The translations under genes were made by a program, and so were the position numbers. A stretch of DNA of 64,000 nucleotides from Balanoglossus misakiensis (taxonomy: Eukaryota; Hemichordata), in assembly GCA_040954595.2 (NCBI GenBank), contig CM082583.2, positions 5,332,001-5,396,000 of the forward strand, read 5' to 3'. Positions 58,873 to 64,000 of this stretch are shown here, piece after piece (position 1 is the stretch's first letter; the number at the start of each line of letters is the position of its first letter). The notes beneath the pieces are model-generated. The model was not told the origin of the DNA, searched no databases, and was given only the letters and a program-made list of their open reading frames with translations.

Positions 58873-59747
58873 TTATACAGTTTTCTTTCTCTGCAGTGAC
58901 TTGAAAAAAAACAGTGGCCTAAGTCATGTATTCAGAAACATTTCTCAACGCAAGAGGTTCCGCCCTTCGAAGCTGAAGAGTAAATTGCATTTCAGGGGTG
59001 TCTGAGCAGTGAACGTTTTAAAGTCAGAGACAAGGGATATGCCACTCGGCTGAGTGAACAAGCTGTTCCCTGAATGTCTGAGAGAGAGAGAGCTGAGCTT
59101 TAAAGCGCAGATTGTAGGATGTCGCTACGACGACCAAATCAGAGTCAGCCAGCGTTAATAACGCTTCTGTGCATCCCGAAACGAATTACACACAGTATGC
59201 ATAATGCCTCACCGGTTGACGTTTTACCGAGAGTTCTAACATGATTACTAGTGTATTCCACACTGTAGGCGAGAAACGTAGACATTTAAGATTGCCGTAA
59301 GGACATCGCTCTTTCTCCTTATAACATTAGGCATGCAGTCTGGGCATATTTTGCACAAACCTATTTTTTTTCTAGGGGGGGGGGGGGTCCTTACACGAAA
59401 CGCATCATGACCACTGTGTCAGGTCCCCATGGAATGACTACAAATCCCTAAATGCTCTAGACCCTAATTTAAATCCCGAATTTTCAAAAACAATTAGAGT
59501 CTAAATGATTCTGTTTTTACCGCCTGATTGCACCCACTGTGGAAAAAAGTATTTTTTTTTTATCTTGACTGTGAATTTTTGCATTTCATTGCCCGATATA
59601 TTCCTAGCCATAATCTGTATGTTCAGCCGGTGAATCAATCTAGCTTAAAAGTCATTTTTCCCCAGCTGAAAATGACTAATAGCCCCATTTCACAATAATA
59701 TTGCATAAACTACATCTTCTTTTTATATACCAAATATGATAGTCGCA

Positions 59748-59871
59748 GTTGCAGACTACTGAAAATTTTCCTAATTTTTGCAATATTTTAATCTTTTCAG
59801 GGAAAACAGTTGCAGATGACTGAAAATTTTCCTAATTTTTGCAAAATATTTGAATCTTTTCAGGGAAAACT
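59748..59871. repeat. Tandem duplication, two copies of about 62 bp
   Basis: Two head-to-tail units (59748-59808 and 59809-59871) both begin GTTGCAGA, share ACTGAAAATTTTCCTAATTT and end CTTTTCAGGGAAAAC, with a few mismatches and a 2 bp indel. Confidence 0.85.
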
Positions 59872-62800
59872 GCTTTAAATTATTCAGATGTTTCAACCAT
59901 TGAAAATATCAGCTCAATTTCCCCCGGGGATTAAATCTCCTGAAAAAAAATGCAGAATGAGAAACTATATATAAAGGCGGAATCAGAATCGACGTTTCAT
60001 CCAAGTTTATCATATTTACCAGGAGGGAACTATATCAATTATGATGTGGTTGCAAATTTCCCTCTCATTAAAGTCGAAAATTGAGGGCTTTTTAGCACTA
60101 GATGACAAGACAAATGAGCTATCATGAAAACAACATCCAAAATTTTCCCAATTTCTGGTGATTTTAATAATTCCTGACAGTTGTTAGGGGTGCAACACAG
60201 CATGCCGATTTTTCCCCCCTGCGTGCAGTATATAGCTCTGAGGCTTATAGGTGCCCATATTACTTACATTCATATCACATTCTCCATTTACCGAACGCCG
60301 CGTGAATCCCAAATTACCCAAATAGTCTGCAACCGACTGTCACGAGTTTATCTCAATAAATTTTTCATAAACCATCAGAGAATTTTCAAATTTGATCTGA
60401 TTTTTTTTTTCTCCGGCAAAGTGTCGATCTACATTTTAATTTTCCCTGACATAATGGCAACCTTGACTTCACAATAATTGCACAAATTGTTGTAAAATCG
60501 TTTTCCTGTGAAAATTACACATTTACTCACCAGGTAGATGAACATATATCAATGTAAATACAGTGCTGTAATGAGGATAAATTATTAACAATTACGCCTT
60601 AAAATCTGATGGAAGATTTCTATAAAAAATTAATTTCAGTCATTAAGTACATATTTTGTCAAAAGGTAAAAAAAAGCTAGTCTTTAGAATTTTGCTTGTC
60701 CAAAATTATTATTAACCTACCAGAGTTGCTGTTGAGAAACCTTTTTTTTTTCCTGTTCCCTTTCTTTTGAACTTTCTACTGCCCTTTCTTCCCACCCACA
60801 TTGGATTTTCAACGGACACAGTCCAACTCCTTATTGCTATGGAAACAGTGATTAGCATAAACCCAATCCTACACTTTTCAGATGGAAGACTTTTTGGGAA
60901 AGCAGTGATTATAGTTTGAAAAAGTCTTCAAGCCCTAAATTCATGATTATATATCTATAAAATTCTGTCAAGGTTTTCATGCAGGGCGATCATTTTTATA
61001 TCTAAGAGAGGGACAGACAACCAAATTCATTGTATACATTCACATTGTGAAATATCAACTTGAATTAATTTATTTGTTCTTTTGTGTTTTGTGTTGTATT
61101 GTTTTGAATAATCTTAAAACTTCCTTTCAAACCACATTCAGCATAAAGAGAGCTTGTCAGCCTACACCAAACACAGTGTAGGGGAAAAGAAAAGTTGTCA
61201 ATAAACTACCATAAGCAGTACCGTTGGTTTTATAATGAGCATCAGGTTATACACGTCAAAATTGGAGATTTGGTGATTTCATCTTTGTTCGGCTCTGAGT
61301 GTTCTTTGTCTGGGCTGAGCAACTTGAATAAAAAAAGAAGGCTAAAAATTGGCTCTACAGTCGTTAAGTGTTCACAGTGGCTGTGTGTGAACACTGGCAG
61401 ATGTACACTTCAACACACAGCTCCATCTGAGAAACAAAGTCTGCCAATAAAGCTTTAAATTTCCGATGTACACATGAATGAAAATCTAGCAATATTTAAC
61501 ACTAAAAAATGTACATGAGGACACTGAGTCTCCATTTTCATGCTCACAGAATTTGAGTGTGTGGTGTATAAGGCAGAATTTTCACAGCAGCTTAGAAGTC
61601 AGTGATCTAAGAGCAGCAGCTACAGTAATAGCTTCCACCATGATTTGAGGGGAACAAAATGCAAAGGGGTCTCCAGAGGCCGGGTAATCAAATTAACAAT
61701 TAATGAGAGACCCGGTCTCAATATCTCAAAGGCCGCTGTTATTCCCTTTTCCATGAAAGCTTTTTTTTTGTTCCTCAATATCATAATGGTACTCATCCCC
61801 AGGAGGTCAGACTGGAAATTTTGTGGGCTGCGCAGAGAGGAGAGATATAGACTTATGAATTCTCTGTACTATCACATACTTACTAATAATACCACAAGCC
61901 ACAGCTCAGAAAAAAAATCAGCCAGAATTTTAATCTGACTTTAGCCTTTCTTCCATTGTATACTAGACACTCGTATCTGCATTTTCATCCTTGCAAAAGA
62001 AATTACAGACATGCAGAACGTGCCTGAATGCTGTGCACACTTGTGATTTTACATTTTACAACAAAGAAATTCTGGCCATCTGTAATTTTTTGCCCTCCGC
62101 AATTTTAAAGCTTTATCAGGTAAACAGCAAGGATATCGTCTGCCACTTTATTTCCGCAGATATTTCACTGCATGATTTGTTCAAATTCTGTCGACGAGAT
62201 TTAGCTCAAAAAGTAAAGTCAAAAGAAATGTTAAATTGTGTTTAAAATGTAGACTTCATTTTATTGTCAATATTAGTGGCATACAAATCAATTTCCAAGA
62301 GCTAAATTTGACACAGATGAGAAATGGCTGACATTTTTTTTAAAACACTGACGTTCACTTCTCTTTAAATCTGTTAGACTATGACTCAAGATGATGTCAT
62401 TTTGGAATGGATGTGACAATAAAATTTCTCTTTCGAGGGTGTGATCCCAATTTTCATTTATGACCATACGGAGTCTGCAGTCATTTATTTAATCTCCAAA
62501 CAAAGACCATTTTTCATTTCCTTTTTTGGAGAGAGGGTGGGGGGGGGGGGGCATCAGTGACAAACTTAGATTTGTCGATTCTGTGTCACATTTGGCTAAT
62601 AGGACAGATATCACGGGCAGATTTATGAGTTAAGAGTTATTTTATTGTTAGCAATTGGGAAAGCAAATTTCATTTAATGTGTATATCTTTGACCAATTTT
62701 AGACTGAATGGCTGCCAGTAATTGAGAAAACTGAATGTATAAATGTGTAAGAAAGCTGTTTGTATTCTCGGAAGGGTAGAATAGCTCACTCTTATTTAAA

Positions 62801-63487
62801 CAAAATGTATTGATCTTTTAAATTTAAATTGAATCCTGTACACTTGATTTATTATCCTCATACAATGTTTTTTATGATTTAGTAATATTTATCCTTGCAT
62901 GCCTGACAATGCAAGTAAACAAGGTTCTTTAATAATTTTTCCCTGATTTTTCATAGTTCATGTAATCGCACAGGGCTGTTTATTCATGAGATTACTGATA
63001 AAAATAGGCACAAGCCATTGCAGAAAATTGCAGTCTGCATTTGCGAAAGCCAGTCCCGGACATAAGGAGAAACTCTAACGAGAACATTTGCTGGAGTGTC
63101 AAACATAATACTTAGTGCTTACAACTGCCACTGAAGATTATTAAGCGGAGACCTCTGCATGACTCAGTTTCCATTTGAAATGATGGAAGTGGTAAAATTG
63201 AGATTTCACTGTCGTTATTGGTTAGCTTGCAAATCAAGTCAAGTGATCTAGCTCTGTCTCTTAAAAGGGTTTCCTTTTTTTATCCGGTCCCGCCAGACCA
63301 GAGTCTGAAATTGTACCTGGCACGTTGATTCTGTACGTTCAGATATTGATTGTGTTTTTCAGACATTTAACTGTCTTTTTTATAGCGCAACAGTTCCGTA
63401 TGGCAAACTAGTGGACGTTTAATTTCCACTCTGTTTTTTATTCCCAATGACAATTACTTATTTATATCATAGTTGGCATATGGATCT

Positions 63488-63564
63488 CTTTGATACTGTT
63501 ACATATTATGCAAATCAAATTGCTCTTTAATGGCTGCTACGTTGGCCATTTTGTTTGTATTGTT
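63488..63564. promoter_or_regulatory. TCF/LEF, octamer, FOX and SOX motif cluster
   Basis: Within 77 bp: CTTTGAT (63488-63494), a perfect octamer ATGCAAAT (63508-63515), TGTTTGT (63552-63558) and ATTGTT (63559-63564). The surrounding 62.9-63.7 kb is free of obvious repeats. Candidate enhancer. Confidence 0.3.
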
Positions 63565-64000
63565 CACTCTAAAACCTATCCTTAAATTGTTTGGAGACAA
63601 TTAATGTTTAATATATGGGGATAGATGATATCCACTGAGTATAATGCCTTTGGTCTGCAATATGCACATTTTGTCTCATTTCTCATAATGCAGGGGCTGT
63701 GTCATTCACAATGACTTTGGAGAGGGGGGGGGGGTTAGATCGTGTGTGCATATAATTTGACTACTGCAAATGCACATTAGCCATTTAAGGTCAGTGCAGC
63801 AGCTCCCATTTTTTTAAAGACCGATAGCTATGATTGAAACAACTGCGCTGAATGTTAAATGGAGGTGGAATGGAGCATGGGTCTGGCGCTGTGATCATGA
63901 TTGCTAGTCAAATCGGAATGATCAAATTATTCACCGGTGCATTCATAGTGATCTGTAACTGCCCAGTCAGGTGCTAGCAGTCACTGGGTTCTCTAAGTCC

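Larger units (their letters stand above)
49670..64000. other. Gene-poor right flank
   Basis: I recognise no coding exon on either strand; open frames are short and lack family signatures. From memory, TRIP4 is followed by ZNF609 in vertebrates, so a ZNF608/609 homologue would be expected to the right, but none of its zinc-finger or N-terminal motifs are seen. Several stretches combine dense homeobox, POU or SOX-type motifs with low repeat content and may be regulatory. Long C or G runs occur at 50075-50094, near 53550, 59380, 62540 and 63725. Confidence 0.6.

Noticed and set aside
49326-64000. Search for ZNF608/609 exons expected by synteny
   Set aside because: None of the N-terminal or zinc-finger motifs I remember for this family appear on either strand; the gene, if present, must start further right or have its coding exons outside the window.

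Overview
This is a eukaryotic (metazoan) nuclear window: AT-rich, mostly introns and intergenic DNA, with GT-AG spliced genes. I could assemble four conserved animal genes exon by exon. CEP120 (- strand) contributes its first three coding exons and runs off the left edge. A complete casein kinase 1 gamma gene (CSNK1G, + strand, 11 coding exons, 452 aa) occupies 2810-34719. A complete PCLAF/PAF15 gene (- strand, 4 exons, 134 aa) lies at 41745-43352. A complete TRIP4/ASC-1 gene (+ strand, 11 exons, 577 aa) lies at 44155-49325. Every splice junction listed keeps frame and has GT/AG ends.

Layout: 1-1851 CEP120; 1852-2809 a short head-to-head promoter shared with CSNK1G; 2810-34719 CSNK1G, with a 23.8 kb third intron that holds two near-identical foldback elements, a third palindrome beside a CpG-rich island, and a TIR element with a TTA duplication; 34720-41744 convergent 3' ends of CSNK1G and PCLAF; 43353-44154 a second head-to-head promoter (PCLAF/TRIP4); 49326-64000 the TRIP4 3'UTR followed by about 14 kb with no recognisable exon.

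Organism: the single CSNK1G gene has CEP120 on one side and PCLAF-TRIP4 on the other. From memory, humans split this neighbourhood between two paralogous loci: CEP120-CSNK1G3-ZNF608 on chromosome 5 and CSNK1G1-PCLAF-TRIP4-ZNF609 on chromosome 15. The window therefore looks like the unduplicated arrangement, as expected in an invertebrate, most plausibly an invertebrate deuterostome (lancelet, hemichordate or echinoderm). The sequence alone does not let me choose between these. By the same logic, the gene-poor right end is where a ZNF608/609 homologue and its regulatory DNA would be expected.

The genes share themes rather than a pathway. CEP120 serves centriole and cilium assembly, CSNK1G is a membrane-anchored kinase, PCLAF is a PCNA-binding replication factor, and TRIP4 is the zinc-finger subunit of the ASC-1 complex.
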